Below are positions 46,817 through 59,023 of a stretch of DNA of 64,000 nt, in pieces. The stretch's first letter is position 1. Every line of letters starts with the position of its first letter. The translations under genes and the position numbers were made by a program. The notes beneath the pieces are model-generated. The model saw only the letters and a program-made list of their open reading frames with translations. It made no database searches and was not told where the DNA came from. This DNA comes from Neoscytalidium dimidiatum (lineage: Eukaryota; Ascomycota; Dothideomycetes; Botryosphaeriales; Botryosphaeriaceae): assembly GCA_037367355.1 (NCBI GenBank), contig CM074696.1:3534001-3598000 (forward strand), read 5' to 3'.

Positions 46817-49014
46817 TCCGTCACGGCTGCAAGCGCATGCGAAAGGGGCAAGTCTAGAGCGGCGGGGAATTCATGCTGCGAAGGCGGCGTGTGCAACGGA
46901 GATCTGCGGGCACCCACGGGGTTCATGCGGTCGAGGCTGGGACGACGGCCATGTCTGCACGGGCGGGTAGTGCGGGCGGAGCGGAGGGGAGCAATGTCTC
47001 AGCGGGAGGGGAGAAGAAGAAGCAGCAGCGTAGGCGCGGGCGGCGGCGGCGGCGGTTGGGCTTATTATTATTCGGTGTAGAGGCAGTCGGGCGCAGGTGG
47101 GAGAGGGCACAACGTGAGGCGCAGGGTAGGGCTTGAGGGCTGGCGCCCAACCACAGGCGCAGCCGGGTCTGCACACCAATATCACGGAGGGAGGGCGCGG
47201 CTTGGGCTAGCCTCGCACGCCTCCGTCCAGCCGCGATAAACACCCGCCAATGCCCGCATCGCGCCGTGTGTGACGCCGCAAGAAACATCACACCTGGTAC
47301 CACGCCGCCAGCCTGTGAACGCCGTCGAGCTCGTCACCGCACAGGCCGTGGCCCGCCCTCGCCGCTCGCGTCTCACTTGCGGTGCCACAGCGCGCAGGTC
47401 GCGACTCGCAGGACGCAGCTGGTAGCCCGCAACTCTGCCTTCACCGGCGGGCGTCTGCGAATGTTTTTCTTTTTTTTTTTCTTCAACCCGGCAGCCGCTG
47501 CATGCGCAATGCGGAGCCCACGCGAGACAGCTCCGGGCGCGCTGTTTGGGCAGCAACGGCAGCCGGCTGTGTCATGAACATGGCTCCTGGCCGCAGTTGA
47601 TGCGAGCCCTTCAAGCTGCCTCGCCGACGCCCTCGCCTTGCGTCTCGCGCCGATGCGTTGGCACGCACGCATACGTCGGCCCAACTGCCCGCGACACGTT
47701 TCCGGCGCGCGTTGCAGCTCAAGCGCCGGCTGCCGTCCAGTCCCGCCAGTCCGTCGCGCCGCGCTGCGAGCCCCTCATCCAGGGATCTTCATCTCGCCGG
47801 ACTCTCCCCTCGTTGCCCGGTGAGAACGCTATCCGCAAGCTGCAGCAATGACAGGCATTGGGTATTGGTACCGTTGGCGCTACTGCACAGCGCCGCACGC
47901 TGCTGTAAGCTATCCGCTGCAGCGTGCGGCACATTGTTACACAGCCAGAACTGCTCCGTTTGCCCTCGAGGGGTCATGCTTGGAGCTTCAATGCTCGCAA
48001 CACCTTAGGTCCGGCTCGGTCCGTGCCAATGCCTCGTCAACGGAGCCGTTTCGGTGGTTGCTTTTTGGCTGGCCGGACCCTGGCGCTGTTCTGGTGTTTG
48101 CCGAGCTTAGTCGACCGTTATCCGTTCCAGCGCGCTTCAGCTCGGGCTCCTCCCGTATCAACAGCCACTGCCCCGCTGCCACGGCTACTGTCCACTTGCC
48201 CCTTCGCAACCTTGACATCGCATCATGTTCGAGACACACTGCCCGCGATCGAGACTGCCGAGGACTGCACTCCTGTCCCTTCTCCTTTTGCCGTTACTCA
48301 ACATCTGCCGCCGCCCAGGGAAAAGCGGCAACGTATCAAGATACAACTGACGATCTTGCCACCACTTCCGTATCCAAATTTAAATTGATCGGCAGCTGAG
48401 CAGGAACGGTTGTCACTATCTCCGGACTCTCATTGCGCTCCTGGTCTGTGCAGAGGGATGCGTCCCATCAGTCTTCCTGAGCCCAGCGACGACTGGCCTG
48501 AACTGCCGTCGGCAGGGTTACGAGTCAGGGTTAAACGGGCTCTCGGTGAGCCTTACGAGCCTTTAGCCGCGGGCCAGAATGCTCTCCAGCGTGGTTGAGC
48601 CCGGCTGAGCTCGTCGTTGCAAAATGCTAAGATGGCGACGTTGGACCTGAGCGCTGTAGATCCTCACGTGTGGAAGTATTAAGCCCTAGCGCCATGACGC
48701 TCTCAGGAGAGCCCCAGCACCTGCCCATCTGCAAAACCTTATAACGTATTCATCCCTATTCGAGCTCCCGTACGAAGAGCCGAGTGCAAATCTCAGCTCC
48801 CCATCCACAATCATCACAGGGCTTTGCCCGGAACAGTAAGTACCCGAGGCGCACTGAATCTCGGTCTGACTCGGGGATCTGCTTCGCCGGACGATGCAGG
48901 GCCAAAAAGTCCGTTATATAACCACACCTCTTCTCCGTTTCTTTGGGACTTCTAGAACTCTGACCTTCCTTTTTCTCAGTCTTTCTTCTCATACTCTTTC
49001 CGTTTCTTTTCATC
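46817..49014. other. 2.2-kb divergent promoter region, no gene supported
   Basis: GC-rich promoter of the kinase-like gene (about 46820-47500), then moderately GC-rich sequence with overlapping short frames on both strands that look like compositional noise. The end holds the P450 promoter with TATATAA at 48915-48921. Confidence 0.5.
48915..48921 (+). promoter_or_regulatory. TATA box of the P450 gene at 49015
   Basis: TATATAA lies 94 nt upstream of the ATG at 49015 and is followed by a C/T-rich leader, supporting that ATG as the intended start. Confidence 0.55.
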
Positions 49015-50644
49015 ATGGGTCTTCTCAATCTTATTTACATCGGCACTGCTACAACAGTGAGCATTTTGCACGCCCTTTCCGATACCCGTATCAAATAGAC
49101 TGACGACCTTCTCGATTGCATATCTTATCATCACTGGCATTTACAATGTCTATTTCCATCCTCTCCGTCGTTTCCCCGGCCCCTGGTTCTCTGCTGCAAC
49201 TTCATTGCCGCGCATACTAGGGCGCGTACGAGGCATCGAACCTTATCATTTGCAATGGCTCCATGATACCTACGGTGACGTCGTGCGCATCAGCCCCAAT
49301 GAACTTAGCTACACGACCGCCAAAGCCTGGAAGGATATCCACGGCCATGGCGCTCCGGTTGTCAAGGATCCTGATCACTACGGCCCGCCCTCGACTGGCA
49401 CCAAAGGCCTCTTTCTTGCGGACGACGGCGACCACGGACGTCAGCGCCGCATCTTCTCGCACGCCTTTTCTGACCGCGCTCTCAAGGACCAGGAACCCCT
49501 CTTCCGCGGCTACGTTGAGCTTCTGATGGCCAAACTGCGTGAGCTCGGCACCTCCACACCGGACGCCAAAGTCAACATGGTCGACATGTACAACTTCACG
49601 ACCTTCGACATCATGGCGGACCTTACCTTCGGCGAATCGCTCAAGCTGCTCGAAGGATCGGCTTACAATGCGTGGGTGGGCGGCATCTTCGCCGCGGTCA
49701 AGTTCTTCGGCCTATCGACCACGCTGCGCTTCTACTTCCCCAAGATCAACGCCGCGCTGCCGTACGTGCTGCCGGTGCTGAAGAAGAAGCAGCGCGAGCA
49801 CATGCAGTATGCGCTCGACCGTGTCGACCGCCGTCTCGCCATCCAGACCGACCGCCCGGACATCTGGTCGTACGTGCTGCGCGAGAAGGAGGACGGCCAG
49901 GCCCGCCTGACCGTGCCCGAGATGCACGCCAACGCGACCACCTTCATGATCGCCGGCACCGAAACCACGGCCACCCTGCTCTCTGGCGTGACGTTCCACT
50001 TGCTCAAGAACCCGGACAAGATGGCCCGCTTGGTTGATGAGATTAGGGGCGCCTTCCAGGCTCCCGAGGAGATGACGCTGCAGAACCTGCCCCAACTGCC
50101 GTACCTAAACGCTTGCCTGGAGGAGGCGCTGAGGATCTACCCACCGGTGCCGGGAGGGCTGCCCAGGCTGACGCCGAGGGAGGGAGTGATTATCGAGGGC
50201 GAGCACGTGCCCGGAAATGTAGGTCCCAGCTCCGCATATACCACTTACAACTCCGCAAAATCCGTTTGCGATAAGGAGGAGATAATGGAAACTGATGAAA
50301 CTGCACAGGTCACCGTCTTCGTCACCAACTGGGCGGCCTACCACTCGTCCCGCCATTTCGCCCTGCCAGAGGAGTACATCCCAGAACGTTGGCTGACGGA
50401 TAACGACGATCCGCGCTTCGCCAACGACGACAAGTCCATCCTGCAGCCTTTCTCGTATGGTCCTCGCAACTGCATCGGCAAGAACCTGGCGTGGCATGAG
50501 ATGCGCTTGATTCTGTCCTACACGCTGTGGCACTTTGACTTGGAGATGTGTGAGGAAAGCGAGGGGTGGACGGATCAGAGGGTTTATGCGCTGTGGGAGA
50601 AGAAACCGCTGATGGTGCGGTTGAAACCGGTGGAGAGGGCGTAA
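49015..50644 (+). CDS. Cytochrome P450 monooxygenase (CYP65-like), first splice out of frame as sequenced
   Basis: Main coding parts are 49100-50218 and 50309-50644, about 485 codons, preceded by a 14-codon exon (49015-49056, MGLLNLIYIGTATT). It has an anchor (TTFSIAYLIITGIYNVYFHP), hinge RRFPGPW, I-helix AGTETTATLLSG, K-helix EEALR, PERW, and heme loop FSYGPRNCIG. The resemblance is to isotrichodermin C-15 hydroxylase-type P450s of secondary metabolism. The only GT-AG pair for the first intron (49057-49098) leaves one extra base (A at 49099), so exon 1 does not join the anchor in frame. Either there is a one-base sequence error, a real frameshift, or another leader exon. The second intron is 90 nt without stops. 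A related P450 lies at 57205. Confidence 0.8.
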
Positions 50645-50913
50645 GGCTGATGGAATTGCAAAAGAAAGGCTGTGTAGATGACTGGACCGGTTGTACATGG
50701 GCTAGGTTTGCTTCTTGTGAATGCTTTTGTTACGTTCTTGGGATACCACATAGCCAAACGCTGCTTACACTCTTCAATTTAAAGCTTTGAATGTCGATAA
50801 ATTCCGAGATAGTCATGTGCAAGCGCGTCCAGTGCGTAAAAAGGTAAGAACGCCCAACAGAACATGCTGCAAACAACAAAGTCGCCAAACCCCTTGACTC
50901 TCGGCGGCCTCAC

Positions 50914-51763
50914 TCATGCCTTCAACCCACCATCAATCTCCACCACACTCCCGTTCATATACCTCGCCTCCTGACTCATCAGAAACGCCACCACATCCGC
51001 GACCTCCTCTGGCGTGCCCAGCCTCCCCAAGCTATTCCCCTCCTCCATCTTCCGCACATATTCCGGGCCCTTCACCACGCCGGCGTTCGTCGGCGTGTCG
51101 ATGTACCCCGGCGCCACGACATTCGTCCGCACGCCCTTCGGCCCCAGCTCCAGCGCCATGCTCCTGCTGAACCCGATCACGCCGTACTTCGTCGCGCAGT
51201 ATATCGCCTGGTTCGCGACGGGATGCAGGCCGCAGATGGACGAGACGTTGACGTACGACCCGCCGGGCGCGGCCACGTGCGGGATCGTCGCGCGCGTGAC
51301 CAGGTACGTGCCCTTGAGGTTGACGTCCACCAGCCTGGCCCAGTACGCGTCGCTCGTGTCGGCCAGGGCGTAGCTGGTCGGGTTGACGCCCGCGCAGTTG
51401 AAGACGTGGTCGATGCGCCCGCCCAGCTGCGCCACGACCTCGGCCACCCGCGCCGACACGTCGTCCTCGCTGCTCACGTCCAGCACGCCCGCGTAGTGCG
51501 GCTTGCCGCCGCCGCCGCCGCCGCCGCATTGCCTGTGCGTTTCGGTCACGCCGTCGCGGTTGACGTCCGTGAGGGCGAGGGTCGCGCCCAGGCTGTGCAG
51601 TTTGAGGGCGGTGGCGCGGCTGCGGTTGTGGTGGAAGGGTTTCGGCGGTTAGCGGGGAGCTCTCGAGGGAGAAGTGGGGCGCCGCGGTGCGAAGTGTACT
51701 TTACCCAATGCCGCTGCCGGCGCCGGTGATGAGGATGACTTTGCCTTTGAGGTCTGAGGCCAT
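50914..51763 (-). CDS. Short-chain dehydrogenase/reductase (classical SDR)
   Basis: Exons 51763-51705 and 51619-50914 (85-nt intron) give 254 aa. The Rossmann motif TGAGSGIG (about 13-20) is completed across the splice. FNCAGVN is about 93-99. Catalytic Ser147 (NVSSICG), Tyr160 and Lys164 (YCATK) are present, and PGYIDTPTN follows. It should oxidise or reduce an alcohol/ketone with NAD(P)H in the cytosol. Asp at the end of beta2 (LTDVN) favours NAD(H). An unusual run of seven Gly (about 52-58) from a GCC-type repeat sits in the loop before beta3. It is convergent with the P450 at 49015, and may act in the same tailoring pathway (inference). Confidence 0.92.
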
Positions 51764-52182
51764 TGCGGGAGCAGGTCCGGAAGTTTGTTCGAGGAAGTGG
51801 GACGGAGGAGGGGAGCAATTGCATTCGCGAAGCTCGAATGTATCATGGGCGGGGGGAGGCAGCTCTTCAGATATGACGTCTCGCTTATCTCAAGGCGGAA
51901 GGCGGGGCTCGCTCGCCTGGGCAGGGTCCCACCCACCAACGGAAGTGGGCGGAGCTTGTACGACTTCACACGTTTACTGTCAGCACCAAGCGTCAAGAAT
52001 GGGGAACTTTACTTCAGACTGTGAGTTGAACACACTAACTGACTACCATGACCAAGGAAAGGTGGGGTTCTGCTCCGTCAAATCGATCCTCCCCCTGGCC
52101 GTATCTCTGATTTTTGTTGAGCTGCCTTTGCCTGTTCATTCTTTGCCGGCATCTCTGATCCATTTGCAAGGATTCTCTTCTT
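51764..52182. other. SDR promoter and 3' flank of the DUF2786/DUF7168 gene
   Basis: No gene seen. The interval holds the upstream region of the SDR gene. Confidence 0.5.
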
Positions 52183-54749
52183 TCAGTCTTGTGCTCCCTC
52201 GATACCTCCTCGTCTTGACTGCTCGCGGATATCGATCTGTTTACTATCCTGCTTCCCTTCCCTGTAGGCCCCCATGTGCTTGATGGGCGCGTGCGCCCGG
52301 GACTTCTTCAATTTCACACCCATCGTCTTTCGAAATTCATCAGCGACATATTCGCAGGTGTTTCTGAACGCGATGAGTTGCCCTGCGGACTCCCATGGCG
52401 TCTCTTCACGAGCAGATCTTGCTGGTGTCTGCGGCGGCGGCGAAGGTGTAGGCAGACGAGAAGATTCTAGCCGTGGCGGAGGTGGCATACTATTTTGTCG
52501 GTTGATAGTGCTGGTAGCATAGCCCTGACTCCCTCTGTCTTTGTCTTCGGTTTGCTCATCTTCGGGGTCTCGATTGCAGGTTAGGTCCGGTTGGTAGACG
52601 TCGCTTCCGCTTTCGCTTTCACTGTAGTCGTCGTCGTCGTCGTTGTCATCATCATCATCGTCGTCGTCATCGTCATCGTTGCCACCGCTACCGCCATCTT
52701 TGCTGCTGCTGCGGCTGCTGCTGCGGCTTCTATCGCTGTCACTGCTGATATTGTCCTCGCCACTTTCAGAAGAAGTCTCCTGGAGATCGACAATATCCGG
52801 AAGGGCCGCGGCTCTACATGTATTCTCAGGCTCATTCGTAACAGGCGAACTGATGTGGGGTTCTATGGCCAGACTTGGTCTTAAATCGACATCGGAATCA
52901 CTCTTTGGTTGTTGCAGCCGATCAATCTCCTTCTGTCGCTGGATGTTCTCTTCCTTTTCCCTCTCAGCGAGCCGTTCAGCTTCAGCCGCCTCAGCAAGTC
53001 TGACTTCATCGTCCTTCGCCTTCTTTGCAGCTTCGTGGAGGCCCATGGCAACACCGGCGCAGTAGCTCCTCGTATACGTAATGCCCTTTTTGTACCTCGC
53101 CCATTCCATGATCGAGTTGTGAATGTTCTGGAATGCCATTGCCGCAGGGATTGTGTTCTTGGCAATCCGTAGAACGTAAACATCACACTGACAGACCGGG
53201 ATCGGAACCGGGACGAGTAATACTTGCAGTCAAAGAAGACCGCCAAAGCCCTGGCCAACGTGCCCACAAAAGCCCCGAGGCGGATCGGCTTTTCCTGGTG
53301 GATGACCCGACGTATGCAAGCAAGGCTCTGGCCTCCACGCTGCACTTGCTCATTCAGAGATACTTGGGCCAACATTTCTGCCTCGGCGACGTTCTCTTCG
53401 GCCATCAATCGCTGCGCCATACGCAACGCTGCATCTGCTTCATCCCTGGGCGTGTTCGGATGCCTGTGCTTTTCCAAGCATCTGATGATCCGGAGAGTCT
53501 TGCCGTCCGGCGGCTTGAACAGCTCTTTCACGTACGCTTCATAGATCACCGCCCGGGGTTGACGCCCGGACCCACGCGCTCGTCTTCGGCGTGGTTGGTT
53601 TGTAGCTTGGTGTTGTCCTCCTCGGAAAGATGAGGCTTGTGGATGCTGGTCCCCACGCGGTTCCGGCGGCAGGCTTTGTTTCCGTGCAGGATGAGAAGGG
53701 CCGCCCGGACGAGGCCTTTTGGTCCGAGGCTGTCCTCCTGACAGCCGAGAAATTGCGCTTTCTGGACTGCCACGACTGGCTCTTCCGTCAGCGGCATCGC
53801 TCTCTGCATGCCTTTTTCCTCTCCGAGAGTTCTGTTGATCCGAAGGTTCAGGTAAAGAAGACCTCTGCGCTCTTGTAAACGGATCAAAAATTTCGGAAAG
53901 CTCCGACTCCTGGCGGCCAGATGAAGCAGCAAATCTCAGCAAATTCACTTCAGTCAAAAGCGGGCCTTTCGCGTCTCGCCTATTCTCGTACGTGACATTG
54001 CGTGCGGCGTCCAAACTGGAGAAGCTCCCTGACAGGTCCAGAGCCTGGCCCTCTACTTTGTCTGCATTGTATGAGCTCCAAGTGCTGCACCCGCTTGCAG
54101 AATCATTGAGAGCATCCGTTGGTGTTGAAGGACCGTCAGAATCTGAGTCAAGATCGAGAACCGGAGACTGCGTGAGGAGCGGTTCATCCTGCATGGGCTC
54201 CGACGAGACGCGATGTGGTTTTATTTCGTATCTGTTCTCAATGTTGTATTGGAATGTGCCGTCACTTTCGTCGTCCGTCGATACGGATGAAACACGTGGT
54301 GGTTGGTAATTGGATTTGCGGTTCTCAGAGTTGTCAATTGAACGAAAGGAGTTGATGCGTTCACCTTCTGCTGGTGTATTCTGAACATGCGATGGCCTGC
54401 AATGTGCCTTATTCAGATCTTCATCGACTTTGTGGCCTAGGGCCTCTCGCTCGTCGTCAGTAGGTCGGATGCTCGGTTCTCGGTGAGGCTTGTCGTTGCT
54501 TTTGGACACCTGGCGAGCTCCGCTCACAGCGTAACCCTCATCATTGTCGCCAAAATCCGTGGGTGCAAGTGAAACTTGTGGAGGCCGACCATTAGACCCT
54601 CTCGAGGGAACAGCTCCGTTTATGCTTTCAATACCTTGCTGCTCGTCACATGATGGTTCCCGCTCAGCAGCCTTCTGCTGACAGTGTCCAGTGAGCAGAG
54701 TTTCACTGTTATTGGTGAATGGTATCCCAAGAAGTAAAGGGTATGCCAT
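52183..54749 (-). pseudogene. DUF2786/DUF7168 protein gene with a one-base frameshift
   Basis: The first frame (from ATG 54749) encodes a long disordered N-terminus, a basic RRRRARG stretch and a DUF2786 helical unit (IRCLEKHRHPNTPRDEADAA, AQRLMAEENVAEAEMLAQ). It then has the start of a DUF7168-like domain ending SVMFTFYGL at about 53165. From there the family continues in another frame: AKNTIPAAMAFQNIHNSIMEW, YTRSYCAGVAMGL, a charged coiled coil, a poly-Asp run, and a conserved end (WESAGQLIAFRNT, KQDSKQIDIREQ). The sequence has TTGCC where TTGGCC would join the two, so one G is missing near 53163. No GT-AG intron repairs this. As it stands the product would be a 622-aa protein cut inside the domain. 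An assembly error is equally possible. A paralogue lies at 63123-64000. Confidence 0.8.
52624..52680 (+). repeat. GAY/TCR trinucleotide tract encoding poly-Asp
   Basis: Repeated TCG/TCA triplets on the plus strand encode an almost unbroken run of about 17 Asp on the minus strand in the DUF2786/DUF7168 gene. Confidence 0.85.
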
Positions 54750-56861
54750 GCTGTTCTGATGATTGTGATGTGAAATGTGCGGGACGAGTCAAGCGCCAAT
54801 GTTAGTATAAAAAGATATCTCGTGAGCTCAAATTATTGTGGTCTGGAAGTAGGGGAGGGAGATCGAGATGTTGAGGAATAAGGTTGCTAATAAAGGCGAC
54901 TTTGGCAGCCACTGGACGGCTTAATAGCATTATCGCATCCCTGTCTTAAGGAACAGTTAGGCCTTGCAGGGGTGTTCTCCGGAAGTGACCTATCACTTCG
55001 AGAAAGAACAACACCAACTCTTCAACGATACCAGTTGAGACAAGAGACGCCACCAATAGCTTCAGATTCCGCCCTAATGGGGATAGAGATATGGGACTAT
55101 ACCAGCTCGTGTGCTTCTTACTCAAGCAACCTAGGCAACTACGCGCGTTCCCGGTCCCGTGTTCGTGCGGAATCATATGGCCGAGAGGATGCGGCACAGC
55201 AACCACGAAACCTCCGCCATAACCGCCGTGGCTGGCTGTATGCAAACCTCAGGGGCTGAAACAGCCAACCAGAGGCACAGATTCGGTGACAATGTAGATC
55301 CGCACTGAACATGCGAAACTTAAAATCACGCACCATATGATTAGTTAATTGTGCCTAGACCCTTTACTTATAGGCTGGGGATCGAATCTTGGATCCTTTC
55401 ACTTACCGATCCTCTTGAAGATAAGATAAAATGTACGCAGCCCTCATTATTAATGCTCTACTCGTCTTGCATGTTTTATTTTTCTACTTTAACGCAGGGC
55501 GTACGCTACTCGGCGATATCATACCCGTAACCAGGAAGCTTTACCCGAACAGTGACACTCGCAATTGAAGATACTACCAAACTCCACATTCTAGTCATAT
55601 ATTGATCCCCACCCAAGAATTTCATATAAGTTTCGGTCTACTTTAAGATGTATGACGGGGTAGCAACTTTACATTTAAAGCAGCAAATGCGCCCTGCGCA
55701 GCGGTACACAATTCGAATGAGACCCCAGTGCAAAAGCAACCGATTGTCAGCCACTAATAAAAATAACAAAACAGCATCACACATCTTAGACAAGTTATGC
55801 AATCTCCTTCAGCGAGAGCTTCTTTTTTTCTTTCTTTATCAAGAGCTGAGGCGCGGGCGCCACGTGCCAAAAGTCCTACAGGCTAAATACTCTGAAGAAC
55901 AAAGCTTTGGAATCCTCAATTGTAACGTTGTGTTCCGCTACATTTTCTTTTTCCTTATTTTCTTCTTCTGTCTTCCTCTCTTTTCAATTTTGTCTCTGCT
56001 TCTATGATTGGGCAAACACCATAAGGGCTCAATTTCGCCTCCAAACATGAAAATGAGATTTCACTCCATCATGATCATACAATTATCCGAGAGTTATCCA
56101 ATCTAAGAGTTCAGAAAAAGTGAAAAAAAAAAAGAAAAAACAAATGTAAAACGTTTCTGATTCTTATCTCCATCTTAATCTATCTGTGACATTGATGCAG
56201 GTAATCCACATAGAATTCAAATCTGCTCGAGGGCAGGCAGCTATGACCTCCGAGCAGTGCTAAAGCAATATACAATAGAAATCAGACCCAGTAACGCGGA
56301 AGCGTCACTTAGTATGTTTACTAGTGCACTAAACTTTCTTGGCTTTGTATACAGGCTGGAACGCGAGATTTCGAGAGAGCTGTGGGGCAGATCGCTCGCG
56401 CGTTGCACTGCCCTTGCTGTTTTAGAAATTGATTGCGAAGCATAACCGTTTTCTCACTTTAGCTCTTTGGTTTTGCCACAAAAGCCGAGACGCAGGATCA
56501 TGATCTGAAGACCTTATGGTCTTAAGGATCTCAAGGTTCACACTCCTACTCGAATAACCCCCAAAGCTCTCTGTGATACATTCAAATTTGAATTCTTTTT
56601 TGTTTTGCGCGTAAAGGTGGGAAGAAGTCCGACTGGATCACCAGGTTTGGAAAGGAGCCCTTGTTGCTACATGGTCATTTTAACACCATAGTGGTCAAAA
56701 CGATCGTACGGCTCAGCGTACTGCCGACGTTCCATTCTCCAATAGCTTCCTCTAGCAAGAAAAAGGATGAATAGGGAATTGTTCAAGGCTTCTTCGGAGC
56801 GGAGTGGCCTTAAGCTTGACAAAGTTCCAGCTTGAAGGATGCAGTCAGGGTTTGGTCGGTG

Positions 56862-56883
56862 GTGCACGGGTCATGCCGTGCAC
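56862..56883. repeat. Perfect 8-bp hairpin with 6-nt loop
   Basis: GTGCACGG (56862-56869) pairs with CCGTGCAC (56876-56883) around GTCATG, about 320 nt upstream of the P450 start. Confidence 0.7.
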
Positions 56884-57111
56884 AGGTTCGGAATCCGCGG
56901 CCCGCGGCCGGCCGGAGGTTATGGCGAATTGGCATTGAACCAGCGCGGACTGGCATGTGCGATGTAAATCCTCTTGGGTCGTCTCGGCTGGATTCGCATG
57001 TGACCGGTGGATGATGCAGTCCCTCCTGTGTTAGAATACGCCGAGGATTGTGGGGCTCAAAGCTCGCGACATTATTACCGAATGCCGTTAGCCTCCAGGG
57101 ACGCTCTCCCC

Positions 57112-57117
57112 TATAAA
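57112..57117 (+). promoter_or_regulatory. TATA box of the P450 gene at 57205
   Basis: TATAAA lies 88 nt upstream of the ATG. Confidence 0.55.
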
Positions 57118-57204
57118 CAAAGGCACCACATTTCCAGCCCGAGATCTAACCTTATCACACTCGAAAATATACTTTGCGGATAACGGAAACTACTTCCATG
57201 CGTC

Positions 57205-59023
57205 ATGTCGTCGAGCTTTCTCCAATCTAATTCGGTGGGAGCATTACCGCCTCTGGCTAACACACCAGGGATGGTCGAACTCTCTTTATGGAAACTCTTG
57301 TTTCTCCTTTCTTCAATCAGTGAGTAGATACCTAGTCTTCTGAGACCCGGCACTCTAACGCGTTTGCGTGTTCTTTAGTTCTCGCTGGCGTAGTCACCAG
57401 AGGATTGTACAACGTCTATCTCCACCCTTTATCGAAGTTTCCTGGGCCGTTCTTATCGACGTTCACTGAATTCGTTTACCTGTGGTATTGGGTCAGGGGG
57501 GATATGGTCACATACATCGACAGCCTCCACCGCACCTATGGCAAGACAGTTCGCATCGCACCAAACCGCGTAAGCTTCATTGACGCCGAGGTCTGGAAAG
57601 ATGTCTACGGCTTCAGAACCGCGACTCACAAAAAGGTCGACATCATGAAGGACCCACAGATGTACGGGCCAGACAGCAACGGTCGACATTCGCTGCTCTC
57701 CAAATTTGACGATGCTGAGCACAAGGCTCTGAGGAAGGTCTTCCAGCCCGGGTTTTCCGATCGCGCCCTGAAGGCCCAGGAGCATATCATCCGCTCGCAT
57801 GTCGACAAGCTCGTTCGTAACGTTTACGAACTGGTCAACAAAGATCCAGAAGCGCCCATTGATTTCGTCAGGATGTTCAACTGCACTACATTCGATGTCA
57901 TCGGCGAACTTGCTTTCGGAGAGAGTCTGGGTTTGCTTGATGACGGCAAAATGTATGGGTGGATCGAGAGCATTAACGAAAGTCTTAAGTTCGCGCCATT
58001 CATGACGCTGGCTTCTGAGTTTCCTCTGCTCATCAAATCGGTCATGATGATGCTGCCAAAGCGCATCATAGAGAGTCAAGCCGAAAACACGCGTTACGCA
58101 TCCAACCTTGTCGACAAGCGCTTGGCGAAGGGAAGAGTAACTGAGAAGCCTGATTTTTGGAGCTTGGTCCTGAAGGATAGCGAGAGTGAGGTTCTTGACC
58201 ACGACGACATGAAGGCTAACGCGAACCTCTTCATGGCTGCTGGTTCTGAGACCACCGCGACGATGCTTTCTGGGCTGATGTATAATCTCCTCTCGAATCC
58301 GGCAAAACTCGAAAAGCTCCTGAAGGAGGTCCGGACAAGCTTCGAGTCGGAGAAAGACCTTACAATCGAGAGCATTCAGCAGCTCAAGTACTTGGCAGCT
58401 TGCTTTGATGAATCTATGCGACGTAAGTTTTGCAATACTCTGTCACCAACACGTATCTGATAATTTCCGCCTTAGTCTACCCTTCGACCCCTCTCGGACC
58501 TCCACGTATTGTCCTCAACGGCGGCGGTGAAGTAAACGGACATTTCGTCCCTGAGAAGGTAATCGTGGGATTCCCATCTCCACACGGACTGCACTAAACA
58601 TCGTTAAAGGCCAAGGTCATGCTATCTATTTACTCCTCGTTCCGCTCTCCCCACAACTTCAAAGACCCCGAAGAATTTGTTCCCGAGCGTTGGATACCAA
58701 ATGATCCACTATACGAAAGATACGCCGATGATCACCGGGATGCTTTCCAGCCGTTCTCTTTCGGGCCGAGGAACTGCATTGGGAAAAAGTAAGATGAGCC
58801 CTTTGATCCTATTGTGGCTCATGAGACTGATTAATTGCATAGCCTAGCTCTGCACGAAATGCGTTTGGTAGCGGTTAGCCTTCTGTGGAATTTTGACTTC
58901 GAACTTTGCGAGGAAAGTCGCGGCACTTGGACAAATCAGAAATGCTTCTGGGCCCTATGGGACAAGCCTCCGCTTTGGCTTAAGGCAAGGCCTATCAGGA
59001 AAGACGGCGTTACTTCAGTTTGA
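57205..59023 (+). CDS. Cytochrome P450 monooxygenase (CYP65-like)
   Basis: Exons 57205-57319, 57379-58422, 58476-58558, 58610-58788 and 58843-59023 give 533 aa. The anchor is made across the first junction (LWKLLFLLSSI-ILAGVVTRGLYNVYLHP), then KFPGPF. The I-helix is AGSETTATMLSG, ExxR is ESMR, PERW follows, and the heme loop FSFGPRNCIGKN (Cys about 470) is joined by splicing. Segments such as WKDVYGFR, FSDRALKAQE and TTFDVIGELAFGESLGLL parallel the P450 at 49015, so the two are related members of one clan, not recent duplicates. The substrate is unknown; secondary metabolism is likely. The N-terminus is about 25 residues longer than usual before the anchor. An ATG at 57198 is out of frame and ends quickly. 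Confidence 0.92.

Larger units (their letters stand above)
54750..57204. other. 2.5-kb AT-rich intergenic region with no gene
   Basis: Much of 55330-56600 is clearly more AT-rich than the rest of the window, with many A and T runs. No frame has recognisable content. It could be a decayed repeat or an AT-rich isochore edge. An 8-bp perfect hairpin is at 56862-56883. The P450 TATA box is at 57112. Confidence 0.5.

Noticed and set aside
48894..49103. ATG at 48894 as the real P450 start
   Set aside because: Its frame reaches the 49057 donor in the wrong phase too and encodes no anchor-like start before the TATA-placed ATG.
53170..53220. A small intron to repair the DUF7168 frame
   Set aside because: The only nearby GT-AG pairs are 36 or 54 nt, both multiples of three, so they cannot correct the frame, and they would remove conserved residues.
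56880..56900. B-box-like GGTTCGGAATCC
   Set aside because: One base too long for a T-loop and no cloverleaf could be formed around it.
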